NCBI RefSeq assembly: GCF_001657475.1 | Contig: NZ_LXEY01000019.1 | Coordinates: 124,001 to 188,000, forward strand | Direction of reading: 5' to 3' | DNA from: Enteractinococcus helveticum | GTDB lineage: Bacteria > Actinomycetota > Actinomycetes > Actinomycetales > Micrococcaceae | Length of the DNA stretch: 64,000 nt | Part shown: piece after piece, positions 34,037-42,266 of the stretch | How the letters are laid out: each line of letters starts with the position of its first letter | Position numbering within the stretch: the stretch's first letter is position 1 | Translations under genes and position numbers: made by a program | The notes under the pieces: generated by a model | Told to the model about the DNA's origin: nothing | Databases searched by the model: none | Seen by the model: only the letters and a program-made list of their open reading frames with translations

Positions 34037-34588
34037 ATGAAGGCCGAAGACGTTGCAGGCGATTTAGAGTCCGTACTACTGACTCGCGAAGAAATTGATG
34101 ACATTGTCCAAGACCTGGCAGTGCAAATCGATCGCGATTACGAAGGCAAAGACATTCTGCTTGTTGGCGTACTCAAAGGTGCGTTGATGATCATGGCTGA
34201 CTTGTCTCGTGCCCTGCGCTCGAAAGTCACCATTGATTTCATGGCCGTCTCCTCCTACGGGTCCGGAACCAAATCGTCAGGCGTTGTCCGAATTCTGAAA
34301 GACCTTGAAGAAGATCTCATGGGTCGCCACGTGCTCATCGTTGAAGACATTGTCGATTCCGGTCTGACTTTGTCATGGCTGAAGACGAACTTAGAGTCGC
34401 GCGGTCCTGCCTCAGTGGAGATTGTCACGCTATTCCGTAAGCCTGAGGCCCTGGCGGTTGATATCGACGTGCGATACATCGGCAAGGATATCCCGAATAA
34501 ATTCGTCGTCGGTTACGGTCTGGACTTCGACCAGAAATATCGCAACCTTGATGTGCTGGCTACGTTGGCTCCCCACGTCTACGAGTAA
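34037..34588 (+). CDS. hpt: Hypoxanthine phosphoribosyltransferase
   Basis: Purine salvage enzyme making IMP and GMP from bases and PRPP. ATG 34037 has GAGGAG six bases upstream; GTG 34031 is part of that site. The PRPP-binding loop V-L-I-V-E-D-I-V-D-S-G-L-T-L is complete, as are V-G-V-L-K-G-A-L-M-I-M-A-D-L and the closing F-V-V-G-Y-G-L-D-F. Length 183 is standard. tilS-hpt is normally followed directly by ftsH in Actinobacteria, but here an oppositely oriented HNH gene intervenes. Confidence 0.95.
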   Translation: MKAEDVAGDLESVLLTREEIDDIVQDLAVQIDRDYEGKDILLVGVLKGALMIMADLSRALRSKVTIDFMAVSSYGSGTKSSGVVRILKDLEEDLMGRHVLIVEDIVDSGLTLSWLKTNLESRGPASVEIVTLFRKPEALAVDIDVRYIGKDIPNKFVVGYGLDFDQKYRNLDVLATLAPHVYE

Positions 34589-34602
34589 CACCTAGGCTGA
34601 TC

Positions 34603-34635
34603 TCCCGGTGATGCCACTAGATGACACCACCGGGA
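34603..34635 (+). terminator. Hairpin after hpt
   Basis: TCCCGGTG (34603-34610) and CACCGGGA (34628-34635) form an 8-bp stem with a 17-nt loop, 15 nt past the hpt stop and 20 nt before the end of the convergent HNH gene. No T-run. Confidence 0.45.
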
Positions 34636-34655
34636 TACACGCTTCGGGGAGTAGC

Positions 34656-36464
34656 TCAGCCTCGATGTACATAGTTGCGAACCCAGGTCGCTTCTGGCGT
34701 CGTGGGGTTCATAAGAAATTCCGGAAACTGGTCGTCGTTGAGCCGAACCAGCACCTCGGACTGATGGATGACCATGTGATGGAAACGGCAGAGCATTACC
34801 GCGTTGTCCAATGACGTGGGACCACCGTTCTCCCAGTGTTGAATATGATGCACTTCGCAGTACATATGCGGCATATTGCAACCGGGGTATGCGCATCCAC
34901 CGTCACGCAGAACCACCCCGCGATGAAGGTGGATGGGAAATGAACGTTGGCTCCTGCCGACATCTAATGGTTCGCTTTTGGAATTGAGGACCGCAGGAAT
35001 GATGGACGCATTGCAGGCCGTCATGCGTAACTGTGCCCAGTCGAGATCCATCGCATCATAGTCGTACAATTCTGGAAACGGTTTTCTTCCCTCAATCAGT
35101 GCAGCGATTTCGCGCTGGACGTTCACATCATCCGAACCGAAATCCAAATATTTACCAGCTAAATCGGCAAATTGCAGACCAACGGTCACTTCCGGCACCA
35201 CGTTCACCAAGCGTCCAAGTCCCGGAATGATCACGCCTGAAGGTGCGATATCTTCCGGATGGACGTTTTTATGCTCCGAGTTGGATGGCATCTGGTCAAC
35301 GGTGTTGGCATGTTGGTTGATCTGGTCTTGGGCATTTCCTGCCGGCAAACTGGTCAGCACGATCCCGGTTTCGAGAATGTCCAGCAGAAAATGTGACCAC
35401 CGTTGGGCCGGTGTGCGATTGTCATACAGCATGGGAATCTCGTATTCCTCATCTGCTGCGGTGATGCGTTCCGACCCGGATTTCCTGGATCCGTCGGGGT
35501 TCAGCTGCTCGTCATCATTGATTCGTGAGATCTCTTTGCGCAGGTTATTGACTTGTCTTCGTAATCGTTCTAAAACGTTGCGATATTGCCATTTTGTGAG
35601 CACCCAATCAAGCCGAATATGATTATCACCCAGTAGTGAGACATACCGTAGGCCTTCCTCATACTGACGCTGTTTGGGAGTCAACCGGGTCCCGGGTTTT
35701 GTGAACTGTCGGTTGGTGCACCGCTTGACTCGGTCGGCGAATTTTCGAACTTCATCCGGCCCGGCATGCAAGGCTTTTGCTAACAGTTCGCCCTCTTTGG
35801 TGGCGACTAAACGATCCGCTTGTTCATCGGTGGCACCTGCACGTTTCGACGCGGCACGAATCGACCGGAGTCGGTCGACGATGTAATTGGCAGAGGCTGG
35901 ATCGATCTTGCCAGCGGCCATGGCGCGCTGGATTTTGGGTGCCCGCATTTTGGAGGCCCCTGGTTTTGTGGGATTTGCGGTGGCAATACGCAACCGACGT
36001 TCCACTTCTTTGTTATCGATGCCGATGAGTCGAGCAATGAAATCTTTTGCATCCTTGAACGGACGCTTACCCTTGTGTGCCAGGGTCGCACTGCGGGCCT
36101 CGATGCTTTCGAACCAGCCTTCTAACAGAAATGCTAGGCGGCACTGGAAGTTATAAAACCGACGATGATTTTCCTCGGCGATCCGGCTGACATCTGCCAA
36201 AGATAGGGCAGCGCCCTCGTTGGTGATGGCATCGCTGAGCTGCTCATCGGTGGTGACATCGAATCGTTTGATGATCGCCGATTGCAAAGCTAAAAGCTCA
36301 CCGGAGTCCATGGCATCAAGGGCCGTGCCATAGAGCTCTTCAACGCGTTGCATATTGGCATCGTGGAGTTCAAAAAGCCGCTGCGACGCTAACGGCTCGG
36401 TCGCACGCGAAGCAGCGACGTCGTCGTTGGAAATATCCGGCTGGATTGGGACGGGCATACTCAT
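34656..36464 (-). CDS. DUF222/HNH endonuclease (13E12-repeat-like protein)
   Basis: A 602-residue protein with AAGGAGGT directly upstream of ATG 36464, which rules out the longer frame. The large N-terminal part (about 50-450) is the DUF222 domain common in multicopy actinobacterial genes; R-A-P-K-I-Q-R-A-M-A-A-G-K-I-D and A-A-S-K-R-A-G belong to it. The C-terminal end carries an HNH nuclease: R-D-G-G-C-A-Y-P-G-C ... C-E-V-H-H-I-Q-H-W-E-N-G-G-P-T-S-L-D-N-A-V-M-L-C-R-F-H-H. Two Cys pairs (C-x-x-x-x-C and a C...H) could bind zinc and the HH of V-H-H-I is the catalytic core. It is inserted on the opposite strand within the hpt-ftsH segment. Mobility or defence functions are suspected for the family but unproven. 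Confidence 0.88.
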   Translation of the reverse strand: MSMPVPIQPDISNDDVAASRATEPLASQRLFELHDANMQRVEELYGTALDAMDSGELLALQSAIIKRFDVTTDEQLSDAITNEGAALSLADVSRIAEENHRRFYNFQCRLAFLLEGWFESIEARSATLAHKGKRPFKDAKDFIARLIGIDNKEVERRLRIATANPTKPGASKMRAPKIQRAMAAGKIDPASANYIVDRLRSIRAASKRAGATDEQADRLVATKEGELLAKALHAGPDEVRKFADRVKRCTNRQFTKPGTRLTPKQRQYEEGLRYVSLLGDNHIRLDWVLTKWQYRNVLERLRRQVNNLRKEISRINDDEQLNPDGSRKSGSERITAADEEYEIPMLYDNRTPAQRWSHFLLDILETGIVLTSLPAGNAQDQINQHANTVDQMPSNSEHKNVHPEDIAPSGVIIPGLGRLVNVVPEVTVGLQFADLAGKYLDFGSDDVNVQREIAALIEGRKPFPELYDYDAMDLDWAQLRMTACNASIIPAVLNSKSEPLDVGRSQRSFPIHLHRGVVLRDGGCAYPGCNMPHMYCEVHHIQHWENGGPTSLDNAVMLCRFHHMVIHQSEVLVRLNDDQFPEFLMNPTTPEATWVRNYVHRG

Positions 36465-36623
36465 GTGCACACCTCCTTTCGTAAAAAACTGTGTGACCCA
36501 TAGTCTGGCCGAGTTCGACAGTGCATGGGACCGCACCTGAGTCAATTGTGGATAACTTTGGTCGGGATGTGGGGTGATACGCAGAGGTGGTCCTTCCACC
36601 GATTGCGAAAGGAAATGAGACGT

Positions 36624-36665
36624 ATGCAATTCATAGGGGTGAAAGGGGTAGCTTTAGAAGGGTGA
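36624..36665 (+). CDS. Possible 13-codon leader ORF overlapping ftsH
   Basis: ATG 36624 is preceded by GAAAGGA at 36607-36613 and encodes 13 residues ending E-G; its TGA at 36663-36665 overlaps the ftsH GTG (36662) in the form GTGA. The ftsH start has no well-spaced ribosome binding site of its own, so the leader could feed ribosomes to ftsH by termination-reinitiation. Too short for homology evidence. Confidence 0.3.
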   Translation: MQFIGVKGVALEG

Positions 36666-38710
36666 AAGCCAAGAACATCTTTAAAGGACCGGTCATTTGG
36701 ATCGTCCTTGCAGTATTAGCGTTACTGCTCGTCGTGCCGGTGCTGTCGGGCTCGTCGTCGAGCCGTGTCGACACCTCGGTGGGCATCCAGTTATTGGAAG
36801 ACAACAAGGCTAACCAAGCCCTGTTGGACGATAATGACCACCGAGTTGAGCTCACGCTGCAAGAGGACTTTGTCCACGAGGACCGCAATCTGGGCACCCA
36901 GGTGCACTTCTTCTACTCGAAAGACCGCGCCGAAACCGTGGTCAACGAGATTGCCGCGGCCGATCTGGACGAATTTACCGACCAGCCGGTGACCTCAAAC
37001 TGGTTGCTGTCGATGCTGGGCTTCTTGATCCCGTTCATCATCATTGCCCTGTTGTTCTGGTTCTTGCTGTCCCGCATGCAGGGTGGCGGCAGCCAGATGA
37101 TGAAGTTTGGCAAATCCCAGGCAAAACTGATGTCCAAGGACAACCCGCAGGTCACGTTTAAAGATGTTGCCGGTGCCGAAGAAGCTGTTGAAGAGCTTCA
37201 GGAAATCAAAGAGTTTTTGACCGAGCCCGATAAGTTCAAGGCCGTGGGCGCCAAGATCCCAACCGGCGTGCTGCTGTACGGTCCACCCGGAACCGGTAAA
37301 ACCCTCATCGCCCGAGCGCTCGCCGGCGAAGCAGGCGTGCCGTTCTATACGATTTCGGGTTCCGACTTTGTGGAAATGTTTGTTGGTGTCGGTGCCTCTC
37401 GTGTGCGCGACCTCTTCAATGAGGCCAAAAAGAACGCGCCAGCCATTATTTTCGTCGACGAAATTGATGCGGTGGGTCGTCACCGTGGCGCCGGAGTTGG
37501 CGGCGGTAATGACGAACGCGAACAAACGTTGAACCAGTTGCTGGTGGAGATGGATGGCTTTGATGAAAATGCCAACGTCATTCTGATCGCGGCAACCAAC
37601 CGTCCCGATGTGTTGGACCCAGCCTTGCTGCGTCCGGGCCGTTTTGACCGGCAGGTGCCGGTGGAAGCGCCGTCACTGGAGGGGCGCCTGCAGATTTTGA
37701 AGGTCCACTCGCAGGGCAAACCATTAGTCGAAGACATTGACTTATACGGCCTGGCCCAGCGCACCCCCGGTTTTTCGGGTGCGGATCTGGCCAATGTGCT
37801 CAACGAAGCGGCACTGTTGACGGCGCGCTCGAATGCGCACCTGATTGATAACCGTGCGATTGATGAAGCGGTTGACCGGGTCATGGCTGGCCCGCAGAAA
37901 CGTACCCGCTTGATGAACGATCACGAACGCAAAGTCACCGCGTATCACGAAGGTGGCCACGCGCTGGTTGCTGCCGGGTTGAACCACTCGGCACCGGTCA
38001 CCAAAGTGACGATTCTGCCGCGCGGTCGGGCCCTGGGTTACACGATGGTGGTCCCCGAAGAAGATAAATACTCGGTAACTCGCAACGAATTGCTTGACCA
38101 GTTGGCTTATGCGCTGGGTGGTCGCGTGGCCGAAGAGATCGTCTTCCACGACCCATCCACCGGCGCCTCGAACGACATTAACAAAGCGACCGATACGGCC
38201 AAGAAGATGGTCACCGAATACGGCATGTCCGCACGAGTCGGGACCGTGAAACTTGGTTCCGGCGACGACGAACCATTCCTTGGCGGGCGTGGCATGGGCG
38301 GCGGCCGAGACTACTCGGATGAGCTGGCCTACGTCGTCGATGAGGAAGTGCGTGGTCTGTTGGATAACGCGCACGCTGAGGCCTACTGGGTGCTCAACGA
38401 AAACCGCGACATCCTGGACACGCTCGCCGCGCGCCTGCTGGAACACGAGACGCTGAACCGTTTTGAACTGGCTGAATTATTTGCTGATGTGCGCAAGTAT
38501 AAGCCGCGCGATACCTGGCTATTCCATGAGGACCGTCCGGTCTCGGATATCCCACCGGTGGATATGCCGGCCGGGACGGCGACCGATAACATGTCACATC
38601 CGGAGGCTGTCCAGCAGGCTGGTCAGTCGCAGAATAGTCATCAGGCACACACCGAGGGTGTTGTCCCGTATGATGACGGCGCAGAATCTTCTCACGGTGA
38701 CCAGGAGTAA
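36662..38710 (+). CDS. ftsH: ATP-dependent zinc metalloprotease FtsH
   Basis: Membrane-bound AAA+ protease removing damaged or short-lived membrane and cytosolic proteins. The GTG at 36662 begins [10 protein letters not shown], as in other actinobacterial FtsH proteins. Two helices (about residues 11-27 and 113-138) frame a small outside domain; the AAA module has Walker A G-P-P-G-T-G-K-T (~206) and Walker [10 protein letters not shown], and the [18 protein letters not shown]. The protease motif H-E-G-G-H starts at residue 429. The C-terminal tail (about 620-682) is polar and variable. It is followed within 6 nt by folE, so FtsH and folate synthesis share a transcript, a conserved actinobacterial order. 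Confidence 0.96.
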   Translation: MKAKNIFKGPVIWIVLAVLALLLVVPVLSGSSSSRVDTSVGIQLLEDNKANQALLDDNDHRVELTLQEDFVHEDRNLGTQVHFFYSKDRAETVVNEIAAADLDEFTDQPVTSNWLLSMLGFLIPFIIIALLFWFLLSRMQGGGSQMMKFGKSQAKLMSKDNPQVTFKDVAGAEEAVEELQEIKEFLTEPDKFKAVGAKIPTGVLLYGPPGTGKTLIARALAGEAGVPFYTISGSDFVEMFVGVGASRVRDLFNEAKKNAPAIIFVDEIDAVGRHRGAGVGGGNDEREQTLNQLLVEMDGFDENANVILIAATNRPDVLDPALLRPGRFDRQVPVEAPSLEGRLQILKVHSQGKPLVEDIDLYGLAQRTPGFSGADLANVLNEAALLTARSNAHLIDNRAIDEAVDRVMAGPQKRTRLMNDHERKVTAYHEGGHALVAAGLNHSAPVTKVTILPRGRALGYTMVVPEEDKYSVTRNELLDQLAYALGGRVAEEIVFHDPSTGASNDINKATDTAKKMVTEYGMSARVGTVKLGSGDDEPFLGGRGMGGGRDYSDELAYVVDEEVRGLLDNAHAEAYWVLNENRDILDTLAARLLEHETLNRFELAELFADVRKYKPRDTWLFHEDRPVSDIPPVDMPAGTATDNMSHPEAVQQAGQSQNSHQAHTEGVVPYDDGAESSHGDQE

Positions 38711-38716
38711 CTGAAC

Positions 38717-39289
38717 ATGATGGACCAACCTCGAATCGAAGCTGCGGTTCGTGAAATTTTGCTCGCCGTGGGTGAGGACCCTGATCGCGAAGGGCTGGTA
38801 GAAACCCCGGCACGAGTCGCCAGGGCCTATGGTGAGTTCTTTGCCGGCCTGCACCGCGACCCGGCCGAAATCTTGGGCACCACGTTTGATATTTCGCACG
38901 ACGAAATGGTGTTAGTCAAAGACATTGAGTTCTACTCGATGTGTGAACACCACCTGGTGCCGTTCCACGGCCACGCCCACATTGGCTACATTCCCTCGGT
39001 CGAGGGCAAGGTCACCGGACTGTCGAAACTGGCACGTCTGGTGGACCTGTATGCACGCCGTCCACAGGTCCAAGAACGCCTGACCACACAAATTGTGGAA
39101 GCCCTGGTCGAGCACTTGAACCCCCAGGGTGCCATCGTGGTGCTGAGTGCTGAGCACATGTGCATGTCGATGCGCGGTGTGCAAAAGCCGCACGCCAAGA
39201 CGGTCACCTCGGCGGTGCGCGGACAACTGCGCGAACCCTCAACCCGCAACGAAGCGATGAGCCTGATCATGAACGCCGGTGTACACTAA
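38717..39289 (+). CDS. folE: GTP cyclohydrolase I
   Basis: First enzyme of folate synthesis, converting GTP to dihydroneopterin triphosphate. Motifs: [15 protein letters not shown] with zinc Cys and His, [26 protein letters not shown], and [12 protein letters not shown] with the third zinc ligand. Length 190 is normal for the type IA enzyme. It starts 6 nt after ftsH and precedes folP, folB and folK. Confidence 0.97.
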   Translation: MMDQPRIEAAVREILLAVGEDPDREGLVETPARVARAYGEFFAGLHRDPAEILGTTFDISHDEMVLVKDIEFYSMCEHHLVPFHGHAHIGYIPSVEGKVTGLSKLARLVDLYARRPQVQERLTTQIVEALVEHLNPQGAIVVLSAEHMCMSMRGVQKPHAKTVTSAVRGQLREPSTRNEAMSLIMNAGVH

Positions 39290-39339
39290 GCCCGGTGCCA
39301 CAACCTTGAAGCACAGATAACCAAACAGGAAGGATTCCC

Positions 39340-40248
39340 ATGTCTATTGGAGCTGTCCCAGGAACCGGTCCGGCCACGGGCCCACTGTCGGTGGTGCGCA
39401 AAGCTCACCGCAAAACCTTTGCGGATTTGCCAACCGACCGCACCCTGGTCATGGGGATCCTCAACGTCACGGATAATTCATTTTCTGACGGCGGCGAGAA
39501 CTTCAACACGGCCAAGGCGATTGATCATGGGCTGCGCATGCACTATGCCGGCGCAGACATTATCGACGTCGGAGGGGAATCCACGGCCCCGGGCACCCAA
39601 GAGGTCTCCGCGGACGAAGAACAACGCCGCATCATCCCGGTTGTCGAAGCGCTGATTAAAGCCGGCGTCTACGTGTCCGTTGATACCCGCCACACCGACA
39701 CCGCACGTGCCGCGCTGGAACTGGGCGAGGTAATGATCAACGACGTCTCAGGGCTGAACTACGAACCCGACATGCCCAAACTCATTGCCGAAACCGGTGC
39801 CCGCTACATTGTGATGCACAACCGTGGCAACTCCAAGACCATGGACGGCCTGGCCCAATACGAGGATCTGGTGGGCGAGGTCGTGGCTGAAACCCAACAG
39901 ATCATTAACGCATTCCTGGCGGCCGGTGTCACCAAAGAACAGCTCATTGTTGATCCGGGCCTGGGCTTTTCCAAAGCAGGCGACCAGAACTGGCAGCTGC
40001 TGAATAATCTGGACGAATTCCAGGGCCTGGGCTACCCGGTGCTCATTGGTGCCTCCCGCAAACGCTTTATCGGCTCGATGCTGGCCACCAACGCAGATAA
40101 ACCGGTTGAACCCCGCCAGCGCGACCACGCCACCGCGGCCATCACCACCCAGGTTGCCGAAGCTGGCGTCTGGGGTGTGCGCGTGCACTCGGTGATCCCG
40201 AACCTGGACGCCGTCAAAACTGTGGCAACCCGCCAGGCGGCAGGCTAA
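39340..40248 (+). CDS. folP: Dihydropteroate synthase
   Basis: Joins p-aminobenzoate to the pterin pyrophosphate; the sulfonamide target. AGGAAGG precedes the ATG. The protein has M-G-I-L-N-V-T-D-N-S-F-S-D-G-G (loop 1), A-D-I-I-D-V-G-G-E-S-T (loop 2), N-D-V-S-G-L near 133, D-P-G-L-G-F-S-K and I-G-A-S-R-K-R-F. In loop 2 the usual S-T-R-P-G is S-T-A-P-G, with Ala83 at the position of the well-known Arg63 of E. coli DHPS; the Arg helps hold the pterin pyrophosphate. The frame is otherwise intact. It precedes folB by 3 nt. Confidence 0.95.
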   Translation: MSIGAVPGTGPATGPLSVVRKAHRKTFADLPTDRTLVMGILNVTDNSFSDGGENFNTAKAIDHGLRMHYAGADIIDVGGESTAPGTQEVSADEEQRRIIPVVEALIKAGVYVSVDTRHTDTARAALELGEVMINDVSGLNYEPDMPKLIAETGARYIVMHNRGNSKTMDGLAQYEDLVGEVVAETQQIINAFLAAGVTKEQLIVDPGLGFSKAGDQNWQLLNNLDEFQGLGYPVLIGASRKRFIGSMLATNADKPVEPRQRDHATAAITTQVAEAGVWGVRVHSVIPNLDAVKTVATRQAAG

Positions 40249-40251
40249 ATC

Positions 40252-40617
40252 ATGGCGACCATCAGCCTGACCGGGTTGCGTGCCCGCGGCTACCACGGAG
40301 TGCTGACCTCCGAGCGCGTCTCGGGCCAAGTGTTCCTGGTGGACTTGAACTTGGATGTTGACATCGCCCAGGCCGCAGAAACCGACGACGTGGCAGCCAC
40401 CGTCAATTACGCCGAAGTTGCTGCCGTCGTCGAAGCCCTGATGACCGGCACACCGGTAAACCTGATCGAAACACTGGCGGTACGCATTGCCGACGCCGTC
40501 CTGGCGGACTTTGCACGCGTGCGTGCGGTCACCGTGACCGTCAATAAACCGCAGGCCCCGATCCCCTCGGATTTCCAAAACGTTGCGGTCACCGTTACCC
40601 AGCAGCGCGACGCCTAG
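40252..40617 (+). CDS. folB: Dihydroneopterin aldolase
   Basis: Cleaves dihydroneopterin to 6-hydroxymethyl-dihydropterin and glycolaldehyde. Typical 121-residue family member: L-T-G-L-R-A-R-G-Y-H-G-V at the N terminus, D-V-A-A-T-V-N-Y-A-E-V, N-L-I-E-T-L-A-V-R-I-A-D with the catalytic Glu, and T-V-N-K-P-Q-A-P-I near the end, which holds the active-site Lys. The stop of folP lies three nucleotides before its ATG, so translation is probably coupled. Confidence 0.95.
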   Translation: MATISLTGLRARGYHGVLTSERVSGQVFLVDLNLDVDIAQAAETDDVAATVNYAEVAAVVEALMTGTPVNLIETLAVRIADAVLADFARVRAVTVTVNKPQAPIPSDFQNVAVTVTQQRDA

Positions 40618-40624
40618 GAAACCC

Positions 40625-41194
40625 ATGTCTGATCTGCCACCCCACCTGCTGACTGCCCCGGCACACCCGGTGCCGGCCGTGATTGCGCTGGGATCAAACC
40701 TGGGCGATTCACAACAGATCCTCGCCGACGCCGTGGCCGCCTTTGACAGCCACGAACATATTCGTGTCACGGCCGTGTCTCCGCTGGCACAAACCGCACC
40801 CGTGGGGGGAGTGGAGCAACCCGATTTCCTCAATCAGGTGCTGCTGATCGATACCACGCTGGCACCCTGGGCGCTGTTGCAGTTTGGTCATGCATTGGAA
40901 CAGGCCGCCGCCCGCGTACGCGATATTCGCTGGGGCCCGCGCACCCTGGATGTCGATGTGATCGCCTATGACGACGTCGTCTCCGACCACCCAGACCTCA
41001 TCTTGCCGCACCCTCGAGCCCACGAACGGGCCTTTGTACTCACCCCGTGGTCCTGGGCGGATCCCAATGCCGTTCTGGCAGGCACCCCGGTTGCTGCATT
41101 GGCCGCGGCCGCCGACGACGCAGCAACCGTAATACAATTTGAGCCAGGACCACCCCGAGCCCCAGGACGCGACTCAGGAGGACACAACGTATGA
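40625..41194 (+). CDS. folK: 2-amino-4-hydroxy-6-hydroxymethyldihydropteridine diphosphokinase
   Basis: Pyrophosphokinase providing the substrate for FolP. ATG 40625 is preceded by AGGAAA; the in-frame start at 40583 lies inside folB. Key segments are V-I-A-L-G-S-N-L-G-D-S, Q-T-A-P-V-G-G-V-E-Q-P-D-F-L-N-Q-V, and R-D-I-R-W-G-P-R-T-L-D-V-D-V-I-A-Y-D with the two Mg2+-binding Asp residues, followed by L-P-H-P-R-A-H-E-R-A-F-V-L. Length about 189. The stop overlaps the DUF3180 gene start by 4 nt. Confidence 0.96.
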   Translation: MSDLPPHLLTAPAHPVPAVIALGSNLGDSQQILADAVAAFDSHEHIRVTAVSPLAQTAPVGGVEQPDFLNQVLLIDTTLAPWALLQFGHALEQAAARVRDIRWGPRTLDVDVIAYDDVVSDHPDLILPHPRAHERAFVLTPWSWADPNAVLAGTPVAALAAAADDAATVIQFEPGPPRAPGRDSGGHNV

Positions 41195-41724
41195 CATCAA
41201 TGCGTGTCAGCCGAGTCTTCCTCGTGATCCTCATTGCCATAGCCCTCGGGTGGCTCGGCGCGTTGTACTCGGCCGAATCGGGTTGGCCCACACCGTCGCT
41301 GGGCTACCCCTCGATCATTACCCTTGCAGCGGCCATTGTGCTGGAACTGATCCTGGGCATCCGCGTGCTACGGGACCGCGAACGGCCGGTTGCTGATCGC
41401 ATGAACCCGCTGGCCGCGGCTCGCACCCTTGTGCTAGCCCAAGCTGGCACCTATGCTGGGGCAGCAATCGGTGGCTGGCACGTGGGCATCCTGGTGCATC
41501 GGCTACCGCAAGCCGGGTTTGGGCCCGCCGTCGTCACTGAATCCATAGCCCAAGTAATGACGGCGTTGATCCTGGTGATCGTAGGTTTTATTGTGGAACA
41601 ATGGTGCAGGATCCCGCCGGAGGACCCCGATGGCAATGGGAATCACAACCGTAGGCCCCCAAATGCATCGGGCGCCCAACCCACGGTGCGACGGGCCGAA
41701 CCCGTTGAAAAACCCGAACCATAG
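41191..41724 (+). CDS. DUF3180 membrane protein
   Basis: Actinobacterial integral membrane protein of 177 residues with about four helices (V-F-L-V-I-L-I-A-I-A-L-G-W-L, I-I-T-L-A-A-A-I-V-L-E-L-I-L-G, L-A-Q-A-G-T-Y-A-G-A-A-I-G-G-W-H-V-G, and A-Q-V-M-T-A-L-I-L-V-I-V-G-F). The R-x-x-x-L-A-x-A-G motif region N-P-L-A-A-A-R-T-L-V-L-A-Q-A is the typical family signature. A charged tail follows the last helix. Always found directly after folK in Actinobacteria; function unknown. Confidence 0.9.
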   Translation: MTSMRVSRVFLVILIAIALGWLGALYSAESGWPTPSLGYPSIITLAAAIVLELILGIRVLRDRERPVADRMNPLAAARTLVLAQAGTYAGAAIGGWHVGILVHRLPQAGFGPAVVTESIAQVMTALILVIVGFIVEQWCRIPPEDPDGNGNHNRRPPNASGAQPTVRRAEPVEKPEP

Positions 41725-41750
41725 TTTCCGTTTCCCAACAGATTGCCGGC

Positions 41751-42266
41751 ATGTATCACGAATCGTTGCCCTACCGCAGGGTCTCCCCAAAATTGATAGT
41801 GCTGCGCCAAATCTATAATGCGCTGAGCTTCGGCATCCCGATCATCGCCGTCATCATTGGTTTCAGCATTCTGCACGCCAACACAGAATTTTTCACCCGG
41901 TTCACACTGGCCACACTGCTCTATCTGGTCCCCGTGGCCCTGCTGATCACCGGGGTGGTATTCGTATTCATCATTCCCCGCCAGGTGAAAGCCCTGGGCT
42001 ACCTGGAAAATCGTGACGATTTGTTGTTGCGCCGCGGGATCTTATTCCGCCACCAGGTTGCTGTCCCGTACGGGCGCATCCAGTACGTGGACATTCGCCA
42101 GGGCCCCTTACAACGCGCGTACGGGCTGACCCAAATTGTCATCACCACCGCCGGCGGCGGCACCGCGGCGACCTTCGAAGGCCTGCCCCTGGAAGAAGCC
42201 GAACGCCTGCGCGACGATCTAACCCAGCGCGGCTACCAGCGCCTGGCAGAATTGGGAGCGTCATGA
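41751..42266 (+). CDS. Bacterial PH-domain membrane protein (YdbS-like), first copy
   Basis: Two N-terminal helices (about 20-75) and a bacterial PH domain of the bPH_2 type: D-D-L-L-L-R-R-G-I-L-F-R-H-Q-V-A-V-P-Y-G-R-I-Q-Y-V-D-I-R-Q-G-P-L-Q-R-A-Y-G-L. The tail L-R-D-D-L-T-Q-R-G-Y-Q-R-L-A-E-L is almost identical to that of the third gene, at 43933-44430, so the two are duplicates. The large PH protein starts inside its stop (ATGA overlap). YdbS/YdbT pairs in other bacteria affect antibiotic and envelope stress tolerance; mechanism unknown. Confidence 0.85.
   Translation: MYHESLPYRRVSPKLIVLRQIYNALSFGIPIIAVIIGFSILHANTEFFTRFTLATLLYLVPVALLITGVVFVFIIPRQVKALGYLENRDDLLLRRGILFRHQVAVPYGRIQYVDIRQGPLQRAYGLTQIVITTAGGGTAATFEGLPLEEAERLRDDLTQRGYQRLAELGAS

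Noticed and set aside
39748-40833. A 361-codon minus-strand ORF across folP-folB-folK
   Set aside because: It crosses three well-identified genes on the other strand and has shadow-frame composition.
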